Assembly (NCBI GenBank): GCA_021648045.1
Contig: JAKITM010000025.1
Coordinates: 1-28,198 of the forward strand
Direction of reading: 5' to 3'
DNA: 28,198 nucleotides
Source of the DNA: Lysobacterales bacterium
GTDB lineage: Bacteria; Pseudomonadota; Gammaproteobacteria; Xanthomonadales; SZUA-36
Within the stretch, counting starts at the first letter, position 1, and the number at the start of each line of letters is the position of its first letter. Under the pieces are notes generated by a model. That model saw nothing but the letters and a program-made list of their open reading frames with translations. It ran no database searches and had not been told where the DNA came from. The position numbers and the translations under genes were made by a program. This document shows positions 8,864 through 16,425 of the stretch, in pieces.

Positions 8864-8919
8864 TGCGGGCTTACTATATCTTCAGCATCAACCCCAGAGG
8901 TTCATCCACTAATGCGTAA
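8863..8919 (+). other. Possible 18-codon coupling ORF between gspM and gspN
   Basis: The sequence TAATG joins the gspM stop to an ATG-started frame whose TAA (8917-8919) lies 8 bp inside gspN. It bridges the 48-bp gap completely. It may be a translational coupler; the peptide has no recognisable features. Confidence 0.3.
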
Positions 8920-9727
8920 ATTACTATTCCGGCTGCTGATCACTATCTTGCTGCTGCTAGCCCTACTTATCGGGCTGGCCTGGTTTGCACCTGCCAGTCT
9001 GCTCGGAAACTTACTCGAAAAACAAGGCTCTTCGCTGCAGCTTGGGTTGTTAAAAGGCAGGCTGCACGATGGCAGCGCAGGCCAGGCTCGCTGGCAGGGT
9101 ATCGACATCGGCAAGCTCAGTTGGCAGTTGGGCGATTTTAGCTTTTCTCCCGCAGCCGCCGGTGTCAACTTTCAAGCAAGCGGCCCGCAAATACAGGCAC
9201 AGGGTGCATTTAACGCTCAGCGCGAGTTGCTATCCAGTAACGATTTAAACGGGCACTTCCCTGCTAGCTGGCTTAATTTACAAGGCCTTGCTCCGTTCTT
9301 GTTCGCTCACGGAAAAATCAACTTCGATTTTTCCCATCTTGAAGTCAGCAAACAAGGAAGCCCCGCAGCCAGCGGCGTGATGAACTGGGAAAACGCTGGC
9401 TTGAATGGTTTATTAGAGCTTAGCCTGGGTGATGTTCGTTTCGATATTAGCACCCTGAACCCGCTTACTGGCAAGCCATCAGCAGAATCCGACAGCAGCC
9501 GTGAAATTGTGATTACATTCAGCAACCGTGGTGAGAACGACCTACAATTAGACCTGCAATTAAACGGCACCATTACAACCGATGGTCACCAGTACCAACT
9601 CGATTGTCTGGCGCGCGCATCTCCCGGAAGGTCTGATATCAACCGGTTTTTGCGCAAGGCCGGCAAAGTCACAGCCGATGGTGCCTACCGGCTGCAGTTT
9701 GAAGGTCTGCTGTCTCCCGGCAATTAA
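8912..9727 (+). CDS. gspN: T2SS protein GspN
   Basis: This 271-residue protein has an N-terminal membrane anchor at about 4-26 (LFRLLITILLLLALLIGLAW) followed by a beta-rich periplasmic domain with GSSLQLGLLKGRLHDG and WQGIDIGKLSWQLG. These match GspN, an accessory T2SS component present in only some systems. AGAGG at 8895-8899 is a distant Shine-Dalgarno candidate. The next gene starts 13 bp after its stop, so the operon probably continues. Confidence 0.88.
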   Translation: MRKLLFRLLITILLLLALLIGLAWFAPASLLGNLLEKQGSSLQLGLLKGRLHDGSAGQARWQGIDIGKLSWQLGDFSFSPAAAGVNFQASGPQIQAQGAFNAQRELLSSNDLNGHFPASWLNLQGLAPFLFAHGKINFDFSHLEVSKQGSPAASGVMNWENAGLNGLLELSLGDVRFDISTLNPLTGKPSAESDSSREIVITFSNRGENDLQLDLQLNGTITTDGHQYQLDCLARASPGRSDINRFLRKAGKVTADGAYRLQFEGLLSPGN

Positions 9728-9740
9728 CCCGAGTATTCTG

Positions 9741-10550
9741 ATGAAGCCAAAGCCCAAAAAAATGAGCGTGAATTCATACTATCCCTATCTACAAACAGCC
9801 TTAAAAGCTTCCCGTGCGGCCAGCAAAATTGCCAGCCACTATTATCAGCTGGCGCAGTCGGATTCGTTGGCAATTGAAATTAAGTCTGACCAGAGCCCGG
9901 TAACAGTCGCCGATCGTGAGGCGGAAACTGCGATTCGTAATACTATTCTCGGTGACTGGCCCGAGCATGATATTTACGGTGAGGAACATGGACGAATTAA
10001 CGCCGATTCGGATTTTCTCTGGCTGGTAGATCCCATCGATGGCACCAAGAGTTTTGTTCGCGGTTATGGTTTTTTCTCTGTGCAGATTGCCTTAATGTTA
10101 AAAGACGAACTGGTGCTGGGTGTGAGTTGTGCCCCGGAAATGAATGAGCTGGCCTGGGCAATGCGCGGAGAAGGCGCCTATCTGAACGATAAAGCCATCC
10201 ATGTAAGCGCCATAAGCAGCCTTGAGGCCAGCACCGTGTCGACCGGGAATCTCAGCTCAATCGCTACCAGCTCAAGCTGGCAGGCATTGGGTGAAGTGCT
10301 CAATGGCTGTGGTAAAACTAGGGGTTACGGCGATTTCTATCATTACCACCGACTAGCAGCCGGGCAACTGGAAATCGTGATTGAGTCTGACCTCAATATT
10401 CTAGACATCGCCGCTCTTACCATCATCATTGAAGAAGCCGGCGGTCAGGTTAGCGACCTGCAAGGCCGGCCGGTTAACCTGAACACCAGTTCCTTGCTGG
10501 CAAGCAACGGGAAATTGCACCATCAATTACTGAAGCGCTTGGATTATTGA
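9741..10550 (+). CDS. hisN: Inositol-monophosphatase-family phosphatase, HisN-like histidinol-phosphatase
   Basis: This protein is 269 residues from ATG 9741; another ATG at 9762 is possible. Upstream in-frame ATGs lie inside gspN. IMPase-fold metal-binding motifs are intact: GEEHG near residue 80, DPIDGTKSF near 96, and a C-terminal LDIAAL replacing the common WD-x-AA while keeping the Asp. The stretch GYGDFYHYHRLAAGQLEIVIE resembles the HisN type of histidinol-phosphatase more than inositol monophosphatase. Substrate is inferred, not shown; no other his gene is in view. Its TGA overlaps the nudE ATG (TGATG). Confidence 0.75.
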   Translation: MKPKPKKMSVNSYYPYLQTALKASRAASKIASHYYQLAQSDSLAIEIKSDQSPVTVADREAETAIRNTILGDWPEHDIYGEEHGRINADSDFLWLVDPIDGTKSFVRGYGFFSVQIALMLKDELVLGVSCAPEMNELAWAMRGEGAYLNDKAIHVSAISSLEASTVSTGNLSSIATSSSWQALGEVLNGCGKTRGYGDFYHYHRLAAGQLEIVIESDLNILDIAALTIIIEEAGGQVSDLQGRPVNLNTSSLLASNGKLHHQLLKRLDY

Positions 10551-11146
10551 TGTCCACCCTGCCTAAAATCCATGCCGTCAAGCGCACCAAGCCCAGTCAC
10601 CTGTTTAATATTGAACAACTTTCTTTGGAGTTTTCCAATGGTGAAAAACGCCAATACGAACGGCTGGTCACAGGCGATGTTGGTGCTGTCATTGTAGTAC
10701 CCGTCATTGATGCTGATAACATTTTACTGATCCGTGAATATGCCGCCGGCATCCATGCCTATGAAGTGGGATTACCAAAAGGCGGATTAGAACCTGGCGA
10801 ATCTATATTCGATGCTGCCAACCGCGAACTAAAAGAAGAAGCCGGATTTGGTGCTGCTAAGCTCGATTACCTCACCTCCCTGAGTCTGGCTCCCGGCTAT
10901 ATGACCCACCATACCCATATCGTGCTCGCACGGGACCTCTACCCTCAATCCCTTCCGGGCGACGAGCCTGAAGAAATTGAAACCCTGCAATGGCCGCTGG
11001 CCGATATTGGTAATCTGGTGAATCGCAGTGACTGTAGTGAGGGACGCTCGCTGGCCGCGCTCTATCTGGCCCGGGATTTCCTCGAAGGTCGCTGGCAACC
11101 AGCAGCAAGCACGCCACCGGATACTTATAAAAACAACGAGAAGTGA
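10550..11146 (+). CDS. nudE: ADP compounds hydrolase NudE
   Basis: This 198-residue protein (ATG 10550, preceded in frame by a TTG) has the Nudix box GGLEPGESIFDAANRELKEE followed by AGF. The upstream region VIDADNILLIREYAAGIHAYEVGLPKG and downstream SLAPGYMTHHTHIVLARDLYP fit NudE, which cleaves ADP-ribose, NADH and diadenosine polyphosphates. nudE and cysQ are also neighbours in Pseudomonas, which supports both calls. It overlaps the previous gene by one base. Confidence 0.9.
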   Translation: MSTLPKIHAVKRTKPSHLFNIEQLSLEFSNGEKRQYERLVTGDVGAVIVVPVIDADNILLIREYAAGIHAYEVGLPKGGLEPGESIFDAANRELKEEAGFGAAKLDYLTSLSLAPGYMTHHTHIVLARDLYPQSLPGDEPEEIETLQWPLADIGNLVNRSDCSEGRSLAALYLARDFLEGRWQPAASTPPDTYKNNEK

Positions 11147-11156
11147 AGCCTTAAAT

Positions 11157-12014
11157 ATGAATATACCTAAAACCCTGAGTAAAGATGAAATCCGCCAATT
11201 GCGACTTGCTTGTGTGGCTATCGCCGATACCGCTGGTTTGGCGATACTAAAAATCTATGATGAAGACGACCTCGGTATTGTTACCAAAAGTGATGACAGC
11301 CCGCTAACAAGAGCGGATTTAGCAAGTCATAATGTTATCGTTGCCGCACTGGAAAAGCTCACCCCCGACTGGCCTGTGTTATCAGAAGAATCCACCGGCA
11401 TTGATACCGCAACCCGCAGACAGTGGCAGCGCTACTGGCTGGTCGATCCACTCGATGGCACCAAAGAATTTATCAAGCGCAACGGCGAATTCACAGTAAA
11501 CATCGCATTGATTGATAAGGGTCGCCCTATTCTAGGCATCGTTCAGGTGCCGGTTACAAATTACTGTTATTCCGGGAGTGTACTCGAAGGTGCTTTTTTA
11601 CGCTCGTTGGATGCCGAGGAAAAATCCATTCAAGTACGCCTGCCGCCCGCATCCCCGCCGATTGTGGTCGGTAGCCGCTCACATGCCAGCCCACGCGTTA
11701 CCGCCTATTTGGAAAATCTCGGTTCGCACGCCCTGACATCAATGGGTAGTTCGCTTAAATTCTGCTTGGTGGCCTCAGGACAAGCCGATTTGTATCCGCG
11801 CCTGGGGCCAACCATGGAATGGGATACTGGCGCTGCACAAGCTATTGTTGAAGCTGCTGGTGGCAAGGTAGTGCGTACAGACAACACGCCTCTGGATTAC
11901 AACCAGCGCGAGACCCTGCTTAATCCGGAGTTCCTAGTATTGGGTGACAGTACGGTTAACTGGTCAGCTTTTGTGCCAACGGGTTCTACCCATATGGACT
12001 CCCTTGGTGAATAG
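11157..12014 (+). CDS. cysQ: 3'(2'),5'-bisphosphate nucleotidase CysQ
   Basis: This 285-residue protein starts at ATG 11157, 10 bp after nudE; longer in-frame starts lie inside nudE. It is an IMPase-superfamily enzyme with SDDSPLTRADLASH, LSEEST, DPLDGTKEFIKRNGEFTVNIAL, GSRSHAS, MGSSLKFCLVASGQADLYPR and TMEWDTGAAQAIVEAAGG, a complete CysQ signature. It hydrolyses PAP left from sulfate activation, removing an inhibitor of PAPS-using enzymes and of exoribonucleases. It is the last gene of the long gsp-to-cysQ run. Confidence 0.95.
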   Translation: MNIPKTLSKDEIRQLRLACVAIADTAGLAILKIYDEDDLGIVTKSDDSPLTRADLASHNVIVAALEKLTPDWPVLSEESTGIDTATRRQWQRYWLVDPLDGTKEFIKRNGEFTVNIALIDKGRPILGIVQVPVTNYCYSGSVLEGAFLRSLDAEEKSIQVRLPPASPPIVVGSRSHASPRVTAYLENLGSHALTSMGSSLKFCLVASGQADLYPRLGPTMEWDTGAAQAIVEAAGGKVVRTDNTPLDYNQRETLLNPEFLVLGDSTVNWSAFVPTGSTHMDSLGE

Positions 12015-12046
12015 TCTTTACCATAGTCTTTGCAGTATGTCCTTGA

Positions 12047-12062
12047 CCTCAGCGGCCTGAGG
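12047..12062 (+). other. Stem-loop after cysQ
   Basis: CCTCAG-CGGC-CTGAGG forms a perfect 6-bp stem with a 4-nt loop, 33 nt after the cysQ stop. No T run follows, so it is not a standard terminator. It may protect the mRNA end or be part of a small transcript ending at 12190. Confidence 0.4.
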
Positions 12063-12125
12063 ATGTATAAACTCAGCAGCAAATGAGAGATGCCCGCTTT
12101 AACCCTCTTCATTTGACAGAATAAC

Positions 12126-12131
12126 TATAAT
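12126..12131 (+). promoter_or_regulatory. Consensus -10 box (TATAAT) before the 12209 gene
   Basis: A perfect TATAAT occurs in an AT-rich stretch. A TTGACA is present at 12113-12118 but is only 7 bp away, too close to pair with it, and no -35 is found at normal distance. If used, transcription would start near 12138, upstream of the terminator-like hairpin. Confidence 0.35.
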
Positions 12132-12169
12132 AATAAATCACAACAAGAGCAAAAACGGTGTGGGGACTC

Positions 12170-12190
12170 AGCGGCTTCGGCCGCTTTTTT
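12170..12190 (+). terminator. Rho-independent terminator between cysQ and the 12209 gene
   Basis: AGCGGC-TTCG-GCCGCT is a 6-bp stem closed by a stable TTCG tetraloop and followed by five T residues. It ends only 18 bp before the next ATG (12209) and about 155 bp after cysQ. That is unusual for a simple end-of-operon terminator. Confidence 0.75.
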
Positions 12191-12208
12191 ATTATTCAGG
12201 TTGCGAGC

Positions 12209-12907
12209 ATGAGCGATACACCCAGTAGCAGACCTAAACCTTTTAAACTCTATGTATTGCTGATATTTTTCACAGCAGTTCTAAGTGCTGTGCTCACCTA
12301 CTTTCTTGCAGTTCCTGAATTACATCGCAGTCTTGTTAGCCTCGGTGAAGCAGAAGAGCAGCTCAAAATATCTGAAAAAAACATACAGTCACTCAATGCG
12401 GAAAAAATTCTGCTCGAGCAGCAATCCACTATTATTCGAGGGGCGAATAACCGTCTTTTGGAAACTGAAAATGAATATCAGTCCGAAATTGCCCAAATCA
12501 GCAGCGAGCTGGCTTTTTACCGTCGTCTAGCAGGTGCCGGTGGTAAGCTTGAAGGCCTAACCATCAACAAGTTTATGCTCCAGCAAACAGCATCGGAACG
12601 CGTTGCTCATTTCAAGCTCACGCTGACACAAAACCTGCAAAAGGCTCGCACCATTAACGGTGACATCCATATTTTAGTGCGTGGCACCTTGGCCAATCAA
12701 CCCGGACTGTTAAATTGGCAATCATTGCATCCGGAAAACACGCAATTACCCAAGTTTAGTTTTAAGTATTTTCAACAGGTAGAGGGCTATCTAACCTTAC
12801 CGCAAGATTTTATTCCCGAAAGCGTGGAAATAACCTTAAAACCTGAAAAGAAGTCGCGGGTACAGGCCAGTTTTTCCTGGCAGGACATCATCAGCAGCAA
12901 ACCATAG
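12209..12907 (+). CDS. Single-pass membrane protein with coiled coil (DUF6776-like)
   Basis: This 232-residue protein has a short cytoplasmic N-terminus, one membrane helix at about 15-36 (LYVLLIFFTAVLSAVLTYFL), a heptad-like coiled coil at about 45-105 (LGEAEEQLKISEKNIQSLNA onward) and a soluble C-terminal domain with GLTINKFMLQ and VEGYLTLPQDFIPESVEITL. It resembles the uncharacterised family annotated DUF6776, found beside erpA in pseudomonads; that recognition rests partly on the neighbour. ATG 12209 is preferred because the longer in-frame GTG at 12158 would translate through the terminator hairpin. Function is unknown; topology suggests a periplasmic envelope role. Confidence 0.75.
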   Translation: MSDTPSSRPKPFKLYVLLIFFTAVLSAVLTYFLAVPELHRSLVSLGEAEEQLKISEKNIQSLNAEKILLEQQSTIIRGANNRLLETENEYQSEIAQISSELAFYRRLAGAGGKLEGLTINKFMLQQTASERVAHFKLTLTQNLQKARTINGDIHILVRGTLANQPGLLNWQSLHPENTQLPKFSFKYFQQVEGYLTLPQDFIPESVEITLKPEKKSRVQASFSWQDIISSKP

Positions 12908-12948
12908 TAAAACCAGTAAGCAACGCCGCAGCTGATTTCCATACTCAA

Positions 12949-12983
12949 TTCACACAAATCTATAAAAAGGCGTAGAATACGCC
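12949..12983 (+). promoter_or_regulatory. erpA promoter with overlapping palindrome
   Basis: TTCACA (12949-12954, 5 of 6) and TAGAAT (12973-12978, 5 of 6) are 18 bp apart. A perfect inverted repeat, GGCGTA-GAA-TACGCC (12969-12983), covers the -10 and a GC-rich discriminator. The predicted start lies at or next to the GTG at 12985, so the transcript may be leaderless. Confidence 0.55.
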
Positions 12984-12984
12984 C

Positions 12985-13347
12985 GTGGATACTCTACAAA
13001 TAAATACAATTGATGATGAATCAGAACTGGTTCTAACCAGCGCTGCCGCGCGCAAAGTTCAGGAACTGATCCTGGAAGAAAAGAATCCAGAATTAAAGTT
13101 ACGAGTCTACATATCCGGCGGCGGCTGTTCCGGCTTCCAATATGGTTTTTCATTCGACGAAGATATGCAAGCCGATGACATCGTCATTAAAAACGACGGT
13201 GTACACATGCTGGTTGACCCACTGAGCCTGCAATACCTTGAAGGTGCAGAAGTTGACTACACAGAAAACCTGCAAGGTTCGCGCTTTGTTATTCGCAACC
13301 CTAATGCAACCACAACCTGCGGTTGCGGCTCTTCTTTCAGCATTTAA
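12985..13347 (+). CDS. erpA: Iron-sulfur cluster insertion protein ErpA
   Basis: This 120-residue A-type Fe-S carrier delivers [4Fe-4S] clusters to apoproteins, including isoprenoid-synthesis enzymes IspG/H. The three cluster cysteines are present: C48 in SGGGCSGF, and C112 and C114 in TTCGCGSSFSI. The motif YGFSFDED and the segment VDPLSLQYLEGAEVDYTENLQ are near-identical to ErpA rather than IscA. The start is a GTG with no Shine-Dalgarno sequence. nudC follows after 6 bp. Confidence 0.96.
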   Translation: MDTLQINTIDDESELVLTSAAARKVQELILEEKNPELKLRVYISGGGCSGFQYGFSFDEDMQADDIVIKNDGVHMLVDPLSLQYLEGAEVDYTENLQGSRFVIRNPNATTTCGCGSSFSI

Positions 13348-13353
13348 GTCACC

Positions 13354-14370
13354 GTGTCAGCACAAATCGACCGGCTCACTGCCTCAACGCTAAATCGCTT
13401 CAGCGGCGTAAGGCTAGATCGTCTGGTGGACTATCGTGAAAACTCAGACTGGCAGAAACAGCAACTACAAAACCACAACACCCGACTAGTTCCGCTTTGG
13501 CGCAGTCGCTGCCTGGTTGAAAAAATCGGCGATAACAGCTATGAAGCCATCTACATACATCCGTCTGATCTAAAACATAACAATGTTATTCGTGAGCCAA
13601 CCTTATTAGGCAAAAAGGATGATCAGGTTTACTTTGCGGTAACCGTAAATGACCAGCAGCGTGAGCAGCTTTTAGAACAACACAAAAAAGGTCAGTTTTC
13701 AGACCTGCGCTTGCTCGCTGCAGATATGCACCCACTGAAAGCCGGGATACTCGCTTATGCCAAAGCGCTACACTACTGGCAGCACCGGCATACATTTTGC
13801 GGCACCTGTGGGGCAGCCAACTCACTGCGCTCAGGTGGACACAGGATGATATGCAGCAATACTGAGTGCGGTAGGCAAACTTTCCCACGAATAGATCCGG
13901 CTATTATTGTGTTGGTATCTCACGGCGATGCCTGTCTATTGGGTCGCCAAGCAAGCTGGTCGCAAAATCGTTTTTCCACCCTTGCGGGCTTTGTTGAACC
14001 CGGCGAGAGCCTGGAAGATGCAGTGGTTCGGGAAATATGGGAAGAAGCCAGAGTAAAATTAAAAACGATTTCCTATCGCTCCTCGCAGCCCTGGCCATTC
14101 CCAGCCGCGGCAATGGCTGGGTTTATTGCCGAAGCCACTTCACGCGAATGTGAAATTGGCGACAATGAGCTGGAAACCATTCGTTGGTTTTCCAGCAAAG
14201 AATTACCGCAGTTGTTAGCGAAAGGGGAGCTCTATATGCCCAACCGGGTTTCCATTGCTTTCCAGCTGGTATCGGAATGGTATCTTGGACAAACCGGCGA
14301 TGACCTCAGCCAGTTGATCCATGCATTACAGCCTGCAGAAGCGCCTGATCGAATTAAAAACACCTGTTAA
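13354..14370 (+). CDS. nudC: NAD(+)/NADH pyrophosphatase and RNA decapping hydrolase NudC
   Basis: This 338-residue protein has an N-terminal beta domain, a four-cysteine zinc ribbon (FCGTCGAAN and MICSNTECGRQ), a Nudix domain with box GFVEPGESLEDAVVREIWEE, and the NADH-pyrophosphatase signature SQPWPFP just after it. The family hydrolyses NAD(H) to NMN(H) and AMP and removes NAD caps from RNA. The length exceeds E. coli NudC (257 residues) because of a longer N-terminal region, as in many proteobacteria. The start is a GTG 6 bp after erpA, so the two are probably co-transcribed. Confidence 0.93.
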   Translation: MSAQIDRLTASTLNRFSGVRLDRLVDYRENSDWQKQQLQNHNTRLVPLWRSRCLVEKIGDNSYEAIYIHPSDLKHNNVIREPTLLGKKDDQVYFAVTVNDQQREQLLEQHKKGQFSDLRLLAADMHPLKAGILAYAKALHYWQHRHTFCGTCGAANSLRSGGHRMICSNTECGRQTFPRIDPAIIVLVSHGDACLLGRQASWSQNRFSTLAGFVEPGESLEDAVVREIWEEARVKLKTISYRSSQPWPFPAAAMAGFIAEATSRECEIGDNELETIRWFSSKELPQLLAKGELYMPNRVSIAFQLVSEWYLGQTGDDLSQLIHALQPAEAPDRIKNTC

Positions 14371-14455
14371 TCTCGTTACTTGACAATTACGCTAGAATAT
14401 TAGGCTTATCATGGAAACTAGAACTTAGACATTAAACCCTAGAAATTAAACCCCA

Positions 14456-15376
14456 ATGACAATACTCGCCATTCTGATAGCCTTCGCGCTGACTCACTTT
14501 TTTCCGCTATTATCTCAATATCGGGGCTCCGGCTGGCTGCAAAAATATGTACGCAAAGCCAATGACCAGCTCTCAATACTACCCGGCTGGGCAGGTATCA
14601 GCAGCCTTATCTTATTACCCTTAATTCCTCTCGCCCTGCTTTACCTGCTGGCACAGCTAAGCATAGCTCTGCTTGGTAGTTTTGGTCTGTTTATCCTATC
14701 AATACTTGTGCTGCTCTACACTTTTGGTCCACGCGACCTGGATGCCGACATCAAAGCTTATCTGGGTGCACAAACCAGTGAGGGAAAAAACAAAGCCCGT
14801 GATCACCTGCGGGGTTCAGCCTGCGACAGCATCGCCGGTGAGCATAGCCATGCAGATGAGCCATTAGAAGATGCTGATGACAGCCCTCTCTTTGCAGGCG
14901 CGGTTTTTCAACAAGCCCTGCGCCGTTGGTTTGCGATTATTTTCTGGTTTGCGATTGCCGGAATTGCCGGCGCTCTGGCTTATCGAATGATTGAATGGCT
15001 GACACATCGTGCGTTACCCCTCAGTGACAGGCAAAGACAAAATTTCCGCACTGTATGCAGCCTAATGGAATGGCCCGTCGCTCAGTTGATGACGCTCTCA
15101 CTGGCAATCGCCGCAGATTTTGACTCCGTATATTCAGCCTGGAAGCAATACCATGATGAACAGGGTCACTCACTTTTTGAGGGAAATAACGGTTTTTTAC
15201 GGGCCGCGGCCAACTGTATTATCGTTACCGGCTCTGTCGGTAATGACGGTTTCGCTGACCAACTTGAAACCGAGCCTCACGCGGCAGTTCAACAAGCGAT
15301 GGATCTGGTCTGGCGGGTAATGGGTGTATGGCTGGCAGGATTAGCCATTTTGCTGCTCGCAGGTTGGCTCAGTTGA
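14456..15376 (+). CDS. ampE: AmpE-like inner-membrane regulatory protein
   Basis: This 306-residue membrane protein belongs to the CobD/CbiB-related AmpE family. Membrane segments lie at about 2-20, 46-90, 150-185 and at the C-terminus (VWLAGLAILLLAGWL). Family motifs include YTFGPRDLDADIKAYL, ALRRWFAIIFWFAIAGIAGALAYRM and the Arg-rich loop LSDRQRQNFRTVCSLMEWPVAQLM. AmpE is associated with beta-lactamase signalling and normally follows ampD, but no ampD lies here. TTGACA at 14380 and TAGAAT at 14393 occur upstream but are not correctly spaced. It overlaps btuF by 4 bp. Confidence 0.88.
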   Translation: MTILAILIAFALTHFFPLLSQYRGSGWLQKYVRKANDQLSILPGWAGISSLILLPLIPLALLYLLAQLSIALLGSFGLFILSILVLLYTFGPRDLDADIKAYLGAQTSEGKNKARDHLRGSACDSIAGEHSHADEPLEDADDSPLFAGAVFQQALRRWFAIIFWFAIAGIAGALAYRMIEWLTHRALPLSDRQRQNFRTVCSLMEWPVAQLMTLSLAIAADFDSVYSAWKQYHDEQGHSLFEGNNGFLRAAANCIIVTGSVGNDGFADQLETEPHAAVQQAMDLVWRVMGVWLAGLAILLLAGWLS

Positions 15377-16266
15377 TTGAAAAGCCCTGGTTCTTTGGTT
15401 TATTTCTTTCCCTAGCTACCGCATTGATCCCCCTGTCGGCAAATGCAACGGTTAACTTGTTGAATGCTGATGGCAGTATTACCACCTTAACCAGCCCTGC
15501 CGAATCAGTTGTAACGCTGTCGCCAAACTTAGCCGAACTGGTTTTTGCCGCCGGTGGCAGCACAAAACTAAAAGCCGTTGTAGAGTGGAGCGATTACCCG
15601 CAAGAGGTAAAAAACTTACCGCGTATCGGCAATGCATTTCGCCTGGATATGGAACAGTTACTGATCCTCAAGCCCGACCTGGTGATCGCCTGGGACAGCG
15701 GTAATCCGGCAGATGTTCTGGATAAAATAGAGTCCTTGGGAATTCCTGTTTGGCGAACCGGGGTTTCAACCCCTGAGCAGATTGCTGACCTGCTCGAAAA
15801 TATTGGAAAAGCATTGGCAACCACAGCAACTGCAAAAATCGCTGCTGCCGATTATCGTCGGGAATTAAAAGCCTTGGTGCAAGAATATCAACAATCCCCT
15901 GCTTTTCGTTATTTTATCCAGCTTTATGCTACCCCTCTTTATACGGTGAACGGTGAACACCTGATCTCCCATGCACTTGCAGTTTGTCACGGGGTCAATG
16001 TATTTTCAGAGCTTGTCACTCTGGCTCCTGCGGTTAGCCATGAGGCCGTTCTCGCAGCGGCTCCGGAAGTGATTTTTTATACCCAGTCCGAACAACCAGA
16101 AAGCAGTCATAATAATACTGTTGCAATCTGGTCTCCCTGGTTGGGAAGCAGTCCTGACCCCCACTTCACCCGCTTGAATCCCGACTGGATTACACGCCCG
16201 GGCCCCCGTTTGCTGGCCGGCATTCGGCAAGCATGCCAGTCGCAACAACAACGGGGACATCAATAA
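15373..16266 (+). CDS. btuF: Cobalamin-binding periplasmic protein BtuF
   Basis: The chosen start is TTG 15373, overlapping the ampE stop (TTGA). It gives a 297-residue protein with a clean Sec signal peptide (FFGLFLSLATALIPLSANA). ATG 15328 would add 15 residues inside ampE and an Arg-Arg pair. The body is a class III solute-binding fold: VVTLSPNLAELVFAAGG, EWSDYPQEVKNLPRIGNAFR, ILKPDLVIAWDSGNP and TRPGPRLLAGI. BtuF hands vitamin B12 to the BtuCD ABC importer; no BtuC or BtuD gene is visible. The sequence after its stop enters the rearranged locus. Confidence 0.88.
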   Translation: MIEKPWFFGLFLSLATALIPLSANATVNLLNADGSITTLTSPAESVVTLSPNLAELVFAAGGSTKLKAVVEWSDYPQEVKNLPRIGNAFRLDMEQLLILKPDLVIAWDSGNPADVLDKIESLGIPVWRTGVSTPEQIADLLENIGKALATTATAKIAAADYRRELKALVQEYQQSPAFRYFIQLYATPLYTVNGEHLISHALAVCHGVNVFSELVTLAPAVSHEAVLAAAPEVIFYTQSEQPESSHNNTVAIWSPWLGSSPDPHFTRLNPDWITRPGPRLLAGIRQACQSQQQRGHQ

Positions 16267-16268
16267 AT

Positions 16269-16343
16269 ATGTCAACAACCCGCAGAAAAGTAGCTCGCTT
16301 GCTCGAAAACCCGCTTCTCACCCCAATCCCCAGCGCGCGTTGA
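16269..16343 (+). pseudogene. Short ORF cut at the left edge of repeat unit 1
   Basis: An ATG 2 nt after the btuF stop opens a 24-codon frame (starting MSTTRRKVARLLENPLL) whose TGA falls at 16341-16343, at the first bases of the repeated unit. This is what the 5' end of an operon gene interrupted by the unit would look like. The parent gene is not recognisable from so few residues. Confidence 0.35.
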
Positions 16344-16351
16344 TCAACGGA

Positions 16352-16381
16352 TTGGTCACCAATACAAAGTGGTAGTATACT
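16352..16381 (+). promoter_or_regulatory. Promoter of IntI-like gene 1
   Basis: TTGGTC (16352-16357) within the conserved unit edge and TATACT (16376-16381) are 18 bp apart. The equivalent pair exists in unit 2. GGAG at 16414-16417, 8 nt before the ATG, is a clear ribosome-binding site. Confidence 0.45.
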
Positions 16382-16425
16382 CGCTGGTAAAGGTTTTTCA
16401 AATTATCAGTTTCGGAGAAGTGGTC

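Noticed and set aside
9582..9740. Upstream in-frame start for the HisN-like gene inside gspN
   Set aside because: It would overlap gspN by about 145 bp and add residues unlike the family; ATG 9741 fits family length.
14380..14412. Promoter for ampE from TTGACA (14380) with TAGAAT or TATCAT
   Set aside because: Spacings of 7 and 21 bp do not fit a sigma-70 promoter; ampE may be transcribed with nudC.
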